From NCBI RefSeq assembly GCF_029227915.1, contig NC_079882.1, positions 32,542,001-32,606,000 of the forward strand: a stretch of DNA of 64,000 bases, given 5' to 3'. Shown piece by piece: positions 36,721 to 48,410 of this stretch; position 1 is the first letter of the stretch, and every line of letters begins with the position of its first letter. The position numbers were made by a program, and so were the translations under genes. The DNA is from Hydractinia symbiolongicarpus. Its lineage: Eukaryota > Cnidaria > Hydrozoa > Anthoathecata > Hydractiniidae. The notes under the pieces are model-generated. The model worked only from the letters and a program-made list of their open reading frames with translations. It did not search any database and was not told the origin of the DNA.

Positions 36721-39700
36721 GTTTACTCACAGGGTACTTTCTTTGTATACATTCGACTATACGTGCCAAGCCCGGGATTTACGGGAAATCGCGGGTTTTC
36801 GTTTGCCAGCGATTAAACTGCTTTTATTCAGCGTCTCATCAAAAATGAAAACTTTCTTGAAAATTACAAGTCTCATGCGTTTTAGTGGTGAAATAATAAT
36901 TTAAAAAATCGTTTGGGAAATGAGTTTACTCCCTGGGTACTTTCTTTGTATACTTTTGACTATACGGGCCGAGTCCAGGATTTACGGGAAATCGCAGGTT
37001 TTCGTTTGCCGGCGATTAAACTCCTTTTATTCAGCGCCTCATCAAAAATGAAAACATTTTTAAAAACTACAAGTCTCATGCGTTTTAGTGGTAAAAAAAT
37101 AATATAAAAAATCGTTCGGGAAATGAGTTTACTCCCTGGGTACTTTCTTTGTATACTTTTGACTATACGGGCCAAGCCCGGGATTTACGAGAAATCGCGG
37201 GTTTTCGTTTGCCGGCGAATAAACTTCTTTTATTCAGCGTCTCATCAAAAATGAAAACATTTTTGAAAACTACAAGTCTCATGCGTTTAGTGGTAAAAAA
37301 ATAATATAAAAAATCGTTCTGGAAATGAGTTTACTCACAGGGTACTTTCTTTGTATACATTCGACTATACGTGCCAAGCCCGGGATTTACGGGAAATCGC
37401 GGTTTTCGTTTGCCGGCGATTAAACTGCTTTTATTCAGCGTCTCATCAAAAATGAAAACATTCTTGAAAACTACATGTCTCATGCGTTTTAGTGGTGAAA
37501 TAATAATTTAAAAAATCGTTTGGGAAATGAGTTTACTCCCTGGGTACTTTCTTTGTATACTTTTGACTATACGGGCCGAGTCCAGGATTTTCGGGAAATC
37601 GCAGGTTTTCGTTAGCCGGCGATTAAACTTCTTTTATTCAGCGTCTCATCAAAAATGAAAACATTTTTAAAAACTACAAGTCTCATGCGTTTTAGTGGTG
37701 AAAAAGTAATTTAAAAAATCGTTCGGGAAATGAGTTTACTCCCTGGGTACTTTCTTTGTATACTTTTAACTATACGGGCCAAGCCCGGGATTTACGGGAA
37801 ATCGCGGGTTTTCGTTTGCCGGCGATTAAACTTCTTTTATTCAGCGTCTCATCAAAAATGAAAACATTTTTGAAAACTACAAGTCTCATGCGTTTTAGTG
37901 GTGAAAAAATAATTTAAAAAATCGTTCGGGAAATGAGTTTACTCCCTGGGTACTTTCTTTGTATACTTTTGACTATACGGGCCAAGCCGGGATTTACGGG
38001 AAATCGCCGGTTTTCGTTTGCCGGCGATTAAACGTCTTTTATTCAGCGTCTCATCAAAAATGAAAACATTTTTAAAAACTACAAGTCTTATGCGTTTTAG
38101 TAGTGAAAAAATAATTTAAAAAATCGTTCTGGAAATGAGTTTACTCACAGGGTACTTTCTTTGTATACATTCGACTATACGGGCCAAGCCCGGGATTTAC
38201 GGGAAATCGCGGGTTCTCGTTTTCCAGCGATTAAACCTCTTTCATTAAGCGTCTCATCAAAAATGAAAACATTTTTGAAAACTACAAGTCTCATGCGTTT
38301 TAGTGGTGAAAAAAAAATTTAAAAAATCGTTCGGGAAATGAGTTTACTCCCTGGGTACTTTCTTTGTATACATTCGGCTATACTGGCCAAGCCCCGGATT
38401 TATGGGAAATCGCGGGATTTCGTTTGCCGGCAATTAAACTGCTTTTATTCAGCGTCTCATCAAAAATGAAAACATTCTTGAAAACTACAAGTCTCATGCG
38501 TTTTAGTGGTGAAATAATAATTTAAAAAATCGTTTGGGAAATGAGTTTACTCCCTGGGTACTTTCTTTGTATACTTTTGACTATACGGGCCGTGTCCAGG
38601 ATTTACGGGAAATCGCAGGTTTTTGTTAGCCGGCGATTAAACTTCTTTTATTCAGCGTCTCATCAAAAATGAAAACATTTTTAAAAACTACAAGTCTCAT
38701 GCGTTTTAGTGGTTAAAAAGTAATTTAAAAAATCGTTCGGGAAATGAGTTTACTCCCTGGGTACTTTCTTTGTATACTTTTAACTATACGGGCCAAGCCC
38801 GGGATTTACGGGAAATCGCGGGTTTTCGTTTGCCGGCGATTAAACTTCTTTTATTCAGCGTCTCATCAAAAATGAAAACATTTTTGAAAACTACAAGTCT
38901 CATGCGTTTTAGTGGTGAAATAATAATTTAAAAAATCGTTTGGGAAATGAGTTTACTCCCTGGGTACTTTCTTTGTATACTTTTGACTATACGGGCCGAG
39001 TCCAGGATTTACGGGAAATCGCAGGTTTTCGTTAGCCGGCGATTAAACTTCTTTTATTCAGCGTCTCATCAAAAATGAAAACATTTTTAAAAACTACAAG
39101 TCTCATGCGTTTTAGTGGTGAAAAAGTAATTTAAAAAATCGTTCGGGAAATGAGTTTACTCCCTGGGTACTTTCTTTGTATACTTTTAACTATACGGGCC
39201 AAGCCCGGGATTTACGGGAAATCGCGGGTTTTCGTTTGCCGGCGATTAAACTTCTTTTATTCAGCGTCTCATCAAAAATGAAAACATTTTTAAAAACTAC
39301 AAGTCTTATGCGTTTTAGTAGTGAAAAAATAATTTAAAAAATCGTTCTGGAAATGAGTTTACTCACAGGGTACTTTCTTTGTATACATTCGACTATACGG
39401 GCCAAGCCCGGGATTTACGGGAAATCGCGGGTTTTCGTTTTCCAGCGATTAAACCTCTTTCATTAAGCGTCTCATCAAAAATGAAAACATTTTTGAAAAC
39501 TACAAGTCTCATGCGTTTTAGTGGTGAAAAAAAAATTTAAAAAATCGTTCGGGAAATGAGTTTACTCCCTGGGTACTTTCTTTGTATACATTCGGCTATA
39601 CCGGCCAAGCCCCGGATTTATGGGAAATCGCGGGATTTCGTTTGCCGGCGATTAAACTGCTTTTATTCAGCGTCTTATCAAAAATGAAAACATTTTTAAA

Positions 39701-40565
39701 AACTGCAAGTCTCATGCGTTTTAGTGGTGAAATAATAATTTAAAAAATCGTTCGGGAAATGAGTTTACTCCCTGGGTACTTTCTTTGTATACTTTTGACT
39801 ATACGGGCCAAGCCCGGGATTTACGGGAAATCGCGGGTTTTCGTTTGCCGGCGATTAAACTGCTTTTATTCAGCGTCTCATCAAAAATGAAAACATTCTT
39901 GAAAACTACAAGTCTCATGCGTTTTAGTGGTGAAAAAGTAATTTAAAAAATCGTTCGGGAAATGAGTTTACTCCCTGGGTACTTTCTTTGTATACTTTTG
40001 ACTATACGGGCCGAGTCCAGGATTTACGGGAAATCGCGGGTTTTCCTTTGCCGGCGATTAAACTTCTTTTATTCAGCGTCTCATCAAAAATGAAAACATT
40101 TTTAAAAACTACAAGTCTTATGCGTTTTAGTAGTGAAAAAATAATTTAAAAAATCGTTCTGGAAATGAGTTTACTCACAGGGTACTTTCTTTGTATACAT
40201 TCGACTATACGGGCCAAGCCCGGGATTTACGGGAAATCGCGGGTTTTCGTTTTCCAGCGATTAAACCTCTTTCATTAAGCGTCTCATCAAAAATGAAAAC
40301 ATTTTTGAAAACTACAAGTCTCATGCGTTTTAGTGGTGAAAAAAAAATTTAAAAAATCGTTCGGGAAATGAGTTTACTCCCTGGGTACTTTCTTTGTATA
40401 CATTCGGCTATACCGGCCAAGCCCCGGATTTATGGGAAATCGCGGGATTTCGTTTGCCGGCGATTAAACTGCTTTTATTCAGCGTCTTATCAAAAATGAA
40501 AACATTTTTAAAAACTGCAAGTCTCATGCGTTTTAGTGGTGAAAAAGTAATTTAAAAAATCGTTC
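36509..40565 (-). repeat. 20-mer higher-order repeat, 4057 bp, copy 1
   Basis: Corresponds to 40566-44679 at 4057 bp. Shared landmarks: GATTTTCGGG with GTTAGCCGGCG (about 37586/41643), CTACATGTCTCATG (about 37472/41529), CGGGTTCTCGTTTTCCAGCG (about 38211/42268), TTCGGCTATACTGGCC (about 38372/42429), GGGCCGTGTCCAGG with TTTTTGTTAGCCGG (about 38587/42644) and TTTTCCTTTGCCGG (about 40041/44098). The left limit is a mismatch at 36508 (CGTTT against CGTTC). The first part overlaps the end of the hexamer array, showing that the 20-mer formed after it. Confidence 0.93.
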
Positions 40566-43500
40566 GGGAAATGAGTTTACTCCCTGGGTACTTTCTTTGT
40601 ATACTTTTGACTATACGGGCCGAGTCCAGGATTTACGGGAAATCGCAGGTTTTCGTTTGCCGGCGATTAAACTTCTTTTATTCAGCGCCTCATCAAAAAT
40701 GAAAACATTTTTAAAAACTACAAGTCTCATGCGTTTTAGTGGGGAAAAAGTAATTTAAAAAATCGTTCGGGAAATGAGTTTACTCACAGGGTACTTTCTT
40801 TGTATACATTCGACTATACGTGCCAAGCCCGGGATTTACGGGAAATCGCGGGTTTTCGTTTGCCAGCGATTAAACTGCTTTTATTCAGCGTCTCATCAAA
40901 AATGAAAACTTTCTTGAAAATTACAAGTCTCATGCGTTTTAGTGGTGAAATAATAATTTAAAAAATCGTTTGGGAAATGAGTTTACTCCCTGGGTACTTT
41001 CTTTGTATACTTTTGACTATACGGGCCGAGTCCAGGATTTACGGGAAATCGCAGGTTTTCGTTTGCCGGCGATTAAACTCCTTTTATTCAGCGCCTCATC
41101 AAAAATGAAAACATTTTTAAAAACTACAAGTCTCATGCGTTTTAGTGGTAAAAAAATAATATAAAAAATCGTTCGGGAAATGAGTTTACTCCCTGGGTAC
41201 TTTCTTTGTATACTTTTGACTATACGGGCCAAGCCCGGGATTTACGAGAAATCGCGGGTTTTCGTTTGCCGGCGAATAAACTTCTTTTATTCAGCGTCTC
41301 ATCAAAAATGAAAACATTTTTGAAAACTACAAGTCTCATGCGTTTAGTGGTAAAAAAATAATATAAAAAATCGTTCTGGAAATGAGTTTACTCACAGGGT
41401 ACTTTCTTTGTATACATTCGACTATACGTGCCAAGCCCGGGATTTACGGGAAATCGCGGTTTTCGTTTGCCGGCGATTAAACTGCTTTTATTCAGCGTCT
41501 CATCAAAAATGAAAACATTCTTGAAAACTACATGTCTCATGCGTTTTAGTGGTGAAATAATAATTTAAAAAATCGTTTGGGAAATGAGTTTACTCCCTGG
41601 GTACTTTCTTTGTATACTTTTGACTATACGGGCCGAGTCCAGGATTTTCGGGAAATCGCAGGTTTTCGTTAGCCGGCGATTAAACTTCTTTTATTCAGCG
41701 TCTCATCAAAAATGAAAACATTTTTAAAAACTACAAGTCTCATGCGTTTTAGTGGTGAAAAAGTAATTTAAAAAATCGTTCGGGAAATGAGTTTACTCCC
41801 TGGGTACTTTCTTTGTATACTTTTAACTATACGGGCCAAGCCCGGGATTTACGGGAAATCGCGGGTTTTCGTTTGCCGGCGATTAAACTTCTTTTATTCA
41901 GCGTCTCATCAAAAATGAAAACATTTTTGAAAACTACAAGTCTCATGCGTTTTAGTGGTGAAAAAATAATTTAAAAAATCGTTCGGGAAATGAGTTTACT
42001 CCCTGGGTACTTTCTTTGTATACTTTTGACTATACGGGCCAAGCCGGGATTTACGGGAAATCGCCGGTTTTCGTTTGCCGGCGATTAAACGTCTTTTATT
42101 CAGCGTCTCATCAAAAATGAAAACATTTTTAAAAACTACAAGTCTTATGCGTTTTAGTAGTGAAAAAATAATTTAAAAAATCGTTCAGGAAATGAGTTTA
42201 CTCACAGGGTACTTTCTTTGTATACATTCGACTATACGGGCCAAGCCCGGGATTTACGGGAAATCGCGGGTTCTCGTTTTCCAGCGATTAAACCTCTTTC
42301 ATTAAGCGTCTCATCAAAAATGAAAACATTTTTGAAAACTACAAGTCTCATGCGTTTTAGTGGTGAAAAAAAAATTTAAAAAATCGTTCGGGAAATGAGT
42401 TTACTCCCTGGGTACTTTCTTTGTATACATTCGGCTATACTGGCCAAGCCCCGGATTTATGGGAAATCGCGGGATTTCGTTTGCCGGCAATTAAACTGCT
42501 TTTATTCAGCGTCTCATCAAAAATGAAAACATTCTTGAAAACTACAAGTCTCATGCGTTTTAGTGGTGAAATAATAATTTAAAAAATCGTTTGGGAAATG
42601 AGTTTACTCCCTGGGTACTTTCTTTGTATACTTTTGACTATACGGGCCGTGTCCAGGATTTACGGGAAATCGCAGGTTTTTGTTAGCCGGCGATTAAACT
42701 TCTTTTATTCAGCGTCTCATCAAAAATGAAAACATTTTTAAAAACTACAAGTCTCATGCGTTTTAGTGGTTAAAAAGTAATTTAAAAAATCGTTCGGGAA
42801 ATGAGTTTACTCCCTGGGTACTTTCTTTGTATACTTTTAACTATACGGGCCAAGCCCGGGATTTACGGGAAATCGCGGGTTTTCGTTTGCCGGCGATTAA
42901 ACTTCTTTTATTCAGCGTCTCATCAAAAATGAAAACATTTTTGAAAACTACAAGTCTCATGCGTTTTAGTGGTGAAATAATAATTTAAAAAATCGTTTGG
43001 GAAATGAGTTTACTCCCTGGGTACTTTCTTTGTATACTTTTGACTATACGGGCCGAGTCCAGGATTTACGGGAAATCGCAGGTTTTCGTTAGCCGGCGAT
43101 TAAACTTCTTTTATTCAGCGTCTCATCAAAAATGAAAACATTTTTAAAAACTACAAGTCTCATGCGTTTTAGTGGTGAAAAAGTAATTTAAAAAATCGTT
43201 CGGGAAATGAGTTTACTCCCTGGGTACTTTCTTTGTATACTTTTAACTATACGGGCCAAGCCCGGGATTTACGGGAAATCGCGGGTTTTCGTTTGCCGGC
43301 GATTAAACTTCTTTTATTCAGCGTCTCATCAAAAATGAAAACATTTTTAAAAACTACAAGTCTTATGCGTTTTAGTAGTGAAAAAATAATTTAAAAAATC
43401 GTTCTGGAAATGAGTTTACTCACAGGGTACTTTCTTTGTATACATTCGACTATACGGGCCAAGCCCGGGATTTACGGGAAATCGCGGGTTTTCGTTTTCC

Positions 43501-44679
43501 AGCGATTAAACCTCTTTCATTAAGCGTCTCATCAAAAATGAAAACATTTTTGAAAACTACAAGTCTCATGCGTTTTAGTGGTGAAAAAAAAATTTAAAAA
43601 ATCGTTCGGGAAATGAGTTTACTCCCTGGGTACTTTCTTTGTATACATTCGGCTATACCGGCCAAGCCCCGGATTTATGGGAAATCGCGGGATTTCGTTT
43701 GCCGGCGATTAAACTGCTTTTATTCAGCGTCTTATCAAAAATGAAAACATTTTTAAAAACTGCAAGTCTCATGCGTTTTAGTGGTGAAAAAGTAATTTAA
43801 AAAATCGTTCGGGAAATGAGTTTACTCCCTGGGTACTTTCTTTGTATACTTTTGACTATACGGGCCAAGCCCGGGATTTACGGGAAATCGCGGGTTTTCG
43901 TTTGCCGGCGATTAAACTGCTTTTATTCAGCGTCTCATCAAAAATGAAAACATTCTTGAAAACTACAAGTCTCATGCGTTTTAGTGGTGAAAAAGTAATT
44001 TAAAAAATCGTTCGGGAAATGAGTTTACTCCCTGGGTACTTTCTTTGTATACTTTTGACTATACGGGCCGAGTCCAGGATTAACGGGAAATCGCGGGTTT
44101 TCCTTTGCCGGCGATTAAACTTCTTTTATTCAGCGTCTCATCAAAAATGAAAACATTTTTAAAAACTACAAGTCTTATGCGTTTTAGTAGTGAAAAAATA
44201 ATTTAAAAAATCGTTCTGGAAATGAGTTTACTCACAGGGTACTTTCTTTGTATACATTCGACTATACGGGCCAAGCCCGGGATTTACGGGAAATCGCGGG
44301 TTTTCGTTTTCCAGCGATTAAACCTCTTTCATTAAGCGTCTCATCAAAAATGAAAACATTTTTGAAAACTACAAGTCTCATGCGTTTTAGTGGTGAAAAA
44401 AAAATTTAAAAAATCGTTCGGGAAATGAGTTTACTCCCTGGGTACTTTCTTTGTATACATTCGGCTATACCGGCCAAGCCCCGGATTTATGGGAAATCGC
44501 GGGATTTCGTTTGCCGGCGATTAAACTGCTTTTATTCAGCGTCTTATCAAAAAAGGAAAACATTTTTAAAAACTGCAAGTCTCATGCGTTTTAGTGGTGA
44601 AAAAGTAATTTAAAAAATCGTTCGGGAAATGAGTTTACTCCCTGGGTACTTTCTTTGTATACTTTTGACTATACGGGCC
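40566..44679 (-). repeat. 20-mer higher-order repeat, copy 2
   Basis: Follows copy 1 directly and ends where GGGCCAAG (44676-44683) replaces GGGCCGAG. Differences from copy 1 seen by eye: GTGGGGAAAAAG at about 40740, CGTTCAGGAAATG at about 42182, GATTAACGGG at about 44080, and a one-base insertion with T-to-G change in the main dyad (CAAAAAAGGAAAACA, about 44549). One unit near 43790 reads GTGGTGAAAAAGTAA, where copy 1 reads GTGGTGAAATAATAA. Confidence 0.92.
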
Positions 44680-46657
44680 AAGCCCGGGATTTACGGGAAA
44701 TCGCGGGTTTTCGTTTGCCGGCGATTAAACTGCTTTTATTCAGCGTCTCATCAAAAATGAAAACATTCTTGAAAACTACAAGTCTCATGCGTTTTAGTGG
44801 TGAGAAAAAATTTAAAAAATCGTTCGGGAATGGAGTTTACTTCCTGGGTACTTTCTTTGTATACATTCGGCTATACCGGCCAAGCCCCGGATTTATGGGA
44901 AATCGCGGGATTTCGTTTGCCGGCGATTAAACTGCTTTTATTCAGCGTCTTATCAAAAATGAAAACAGTTTTAAAAACTACAAGTCTTATGCGTTTTAGT
45001 GGTGAAAAAATAATTTAAAAAATCGTTCTGGAAATGAGTTTACTCACAGGGTACTTTTTTTGTATACATTCGACTATACGTGCCAAGCCCGGGATTTACG
45101 GGAAATCGCGGGTTTTCGTTTGCCGGCGATTAAACTGCTTTTATTCAGCGTCTCATCAAAAATGAAAACATTCTTGAAAACAACAAGTCTCATGCGTTTT
45201 AGTGGTGAAAAAAAAATTTAAAAAATCGTTCGGGAAATGAGTTTACTTCCTGGGTGCTTTCTTTGTATACATTCGGCTATACCGGCCAAGCCCCGGATAT
45301 ATGGGAAATCGCGGGATTTCGTTTGCCGGCGATTAAACTGCTTTTATTCAGCGTCTTATCAAAAATGAAAACAGTTTTAAAAACTACAAGTCTTATGCGT
45401 TTTAGTGGTAAAAAAATAATTTAAAAAATCGTTCTGGAAATGAGTTTACTCACAGGGTACTTTCTTTGTATACATTCGACTATACGTGCCAAACCCGGGA
45501 TTTACGGGAAATCGCGGGTTTTCGTTTGCCGGCGATTAAACTGCTTTTACTCAGCGTCTCATCAAAAATGAAAACATTCTTGAAAACTACAAGTCTCATG
45601 CGTTTTAGTGGTGAAAAAGTAATTTAAAAAATCGTTCGGGAAATGAGTTTACTCCCTGGGTACTTTCTTTGTATACTTTTAACTATACGGGCCAAGCCCG
45701 GGATTTACGGGAAATCGCGGGTTTTCGTTTGCCGGCGATTAAACTTCTTTTATTCAGCGTCTCATCAAAAATGAAAACATTTTTGAAAACTACAAGTCTC
45801 ATGCGTTTTAGTGGTGAAAAAATAATTTAAAAAATCGTTCGGGAAATGAGTTTACTCCCTGGGTACTTTCTTTGTATACATTCGGCTATACCGGCTAAGC
45901 CCCGGATTTATGGGAAATCGCGGGATTTCGTTTGCCGGCGATTAAACTGCTTTTATTCAGCGTCTTATCAAAAATGAAAACATTTTTAAAAACTGCAAGT
46001 CTCATGCGTTTTAGTGGTGAAAAAGTAATTTAAAAAATCGTTCGGGAAATGAGTTTACTCCCTGCGTACTTTCTTTGTATACTTTTGACTATACGGGCCA
46101 AGACCGGGATTTATGGGAAATCGCGGGATTTCGTTTGCCGGTGATTAAACTGCTTTTATTCAGCGTCTTATCAAAAATGAAAACATTTTTAAAAACTGCA
46201 AGTCTCATGCGTTTTAGTGGTGAAAAAGTAATTTAAAAAATCGTTCGGGAAATGAGTTTACTCCCTGGGTACTTTCTTTGTATACTTTTGACTATACGGG
46301 CCAAGCCCGGGATTTACGGGAAATCGCGGGTTTCGTTTGCCGGCGATTAAACTTCTTTTATTCAGCGTCTCATCAAAAATGAAAACATTTTTGAAAACTA
46401 CAAGTCTCATGCGTTTTAGTGGTGAAAAAAAAATTTAAAAAATCGTTCGGGAAATGAGTTTACTCCCTGGGTACTTTCTTTGTATACATTCGACTATACG
46501 GGCCAAGCCCCGGATTTACGGGCAAACGCGGGATTTCGTTTGCCGGCGATTAAACTGCTTTTATTCAGCGTCTCATCAAAAATGAAAACATTTTTGAAAA
46601 CTACAAGTCTCATGCGTTTTAGTGGTGAAAAAGTAATTTAAAAAATCGTTCTGGAAA
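44680..46657 (-). repeat. Satellite leading to orientation switch 2
   Basis: About ten monomers of mixed subtype with no clean HOR longer than two units. A pair (CTTCCTGGGT(A/G)CTTTC with TTCGGCTATACCGGCC, then CTCACAGGG/ATACGTGCC) occurs at about 44840 and again at about 45245. Two AACTGCAAGTCTC units lie near 45990 and 46195. The block ends in a monomer truncated after CTGGAAA at 46657. No other sequence is present. Confidence 0.8.
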
Positions 46658-46700
46658 GTCGAATGTATACAAAGAAAGAACCCAGGGAGTAATCTCATTT
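46640..46700. other. Orientation switch 2 (minus to plus), sharp junction
   Basis: Minus-sense sequence stops at CGTTCTGGAAA (ending 46657) and plus-sense sequence starts at GTCGAATGTATACAAAG (46658 onward). In one monomer frame the left arm lacks about 40 bp (TGAGTTTACTCC through CATTCGAC) that the right arm holds in reverse. The break is therefore asymmetric, not a perfect palindrome centre. No filler bases and no degenerate monomer are present, unlike the switch near 4880, which suggests a younger event. Confidence 0.9.
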
Positions 46701-46774
46701 CCCGAACGATTTTTTAATTTTTTTTTTCATCACTAAAACGCATGAGACTTGTAGTTTTCAAAAATGTTTTCATT

Positions 46775-48410
46775 TTTGATGAGACGCTGAATAAAAGAAG
46801 TTTAATCGGCGGCAAATGAAAACCCGCGATTTCCCGTAAATCCCGGGCTTGGCCGTATAGTCAAAAGTATACAAAGAAAGTACCCAGGGAGTAAACTCAT
46901 TTCCCGAACGATTTTTTAAATTACATTTTCACCACTAAAACGCATGAGACTTGTAGTTTTCAAAAATGTTTTCATTTTTGATGAGACGCTGAATAAAAGC
47001 AGTTTAATCGCCGGCAAACGAAATCCCGCGTTTTCCCGTAAATCCGGGGCTTGGCCCGTATAGTTGAATGTAAACAAAGAAAGTACCCAGGGAGTAAACT
47101 CATTTCCCGAACGATTTTTTAAATTTTTTTTCACCACTAAAACGCATGAGACTTGTAGTTTTCAAAAATGTTTTCATTTTTGATGAGACGCTTAATGAAA
47201 TAGGTTTAATCGCCGGAAAACGAAAACCCGCGATTTCCCGTAAATCCCGGTCTTGGCCCGTATAGTCGAATGTATACAAAGAAAGTACCCTGTGAGTAAA
47301 CTTATTTTCAGAACGATTTTTTAAATTATTTTTTCACCCCTAAAACGCATAAGACTTGTAGTTCTTAAAAATGTTTTCATTTTTGATGAGACGCTGAATA
47401 AAAGAAGTTTAATCGCCGGCAAAGGAAAACCCGCGATTTCCCGTAAATCCTGGACTCGGCCCGTATAGTCAAAAGTATACAAAGAAAGTACCCAGGGGGT
47501 AAACTCATTTCCCAAACGATTTTTTAAATTATTATTTCACCACTAAAACGCATGAGACTTGTAATTTTTAAAAATGTTTTCATTTTTGATGAGACGCTGA
47601 ATAAAAGAAGTTTAATCGGCGGCAAACGAAAACCCGCGATTTCCCGTAAATCCCGGGCTTGGCCCGTATAGTCAAAAGTATACAAAGAAAGTACCCAGGG
47701 AGTAAACTCATTTCCCGAACGATTTTTTAAATTACATTTTCACCACTAAAACGCATGAGACTTGTAGTTTTCAAAAATGTTTTCATTTTTGATGAGACGC
47801 TGAATAAAAGCAGTTTAATCGCCGGCAAACGAAATCCCGCGTTTTCCCGTAAATCCGGGGCTTGGCCCGTATAGTTGAATGTAAACAAAGAAAGTACCCA
47901 GGGAGTAAACTCATTTCCTGAACGATTTTTTAAATTTTTTTTCACCACTAAAACGCATGAGACTTGTAGTTTTCAAAAATGTTTTCATTTTTGATGAGAC
48001 GTTTAATGAAATAGGTTTAATCGCCGGAAAACGAAAACCCGCGATTTCCCGTAAATCCCGGTCTTGGCCCGTATAGTCGAATGTATACAAAGAAAGTACC
48101 CTGTGAGTAAACTCATTTTCAGAACGATTTTTTAAATTATTTTTTCACCCCTAAAACGCATAAGACTTGTAGTTCTTAAAAATGTTTTCATTTTTGATGA
48201 GACGCTGAATAAAAGAAGTTTAATCGCCGGCAAAGGAAAACCCGCGATTTCCCGTAAATCCTGGACTCGGCCCGTATAGTCAAAAGTATACAAAGAAAGT
48301 ACCCAGGGAGTAAACTCATTTCCCAAACGATTTTTTAAATTATTATTTCACCACTAAAACGCATGAGACTTGTAATTTTTAAAAATGTTTTCATTTTTGA
48401 TGAGACGCTG
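46775..48410 (+). repeat. Tetramer higher-order repeat, 811 bp, two tandem copies
   Basis: Copies about 46775-47585 and 47586-48410. Shared rare variants at 811 bp: TTTAATCGGCGGCAAA (46799/47610), TAAATTACATTTTCACC, TAGTTGAATGTAAACAAAG (about 47061/47872), AATGAAATAGGTTTAATC, ACTCATTTTCAGAACG and TGTAGTTCTTAAAAATG. The first copy begins about 120 bp after orientation switch 2. Confidence 0.9.

Larger units (their letters stand above)
4881..46657 (-). repeat. Satellite block 2, minus orientation, about 206 monomers
   Basis: All monomers here read as the reverse complement of block 1, for example TTTACTCCCTGGGTACTTTC for the head junction. The block is 41.8 kb with no orientation change inside and contains all of the largest HORs. 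Recurrent subtypes on the plus strand: canonical CTCCCTGGG...TTTTGACTATACGGGCC; CTCACAGGG...ATTCGACTATACGTGCC; the CCTCTTTCATTAAGCG / CCCCGGATTTACGGGAAAAC type; the TCCCATCAAATATGAAAATA type; and the CGTTTGGGAAATG type with CCGAGTCCAGG. Confidence 0.96.

Noticed and set aside
46640-46700. Perfect palindrome or origin of replication at the second switch
   Set aside because: The arms are offset by about 40 bp and belong to different monomer variants, so no long perfect hairpin forms. No origin-type motif cluster is seen beyond what every monomer carries.
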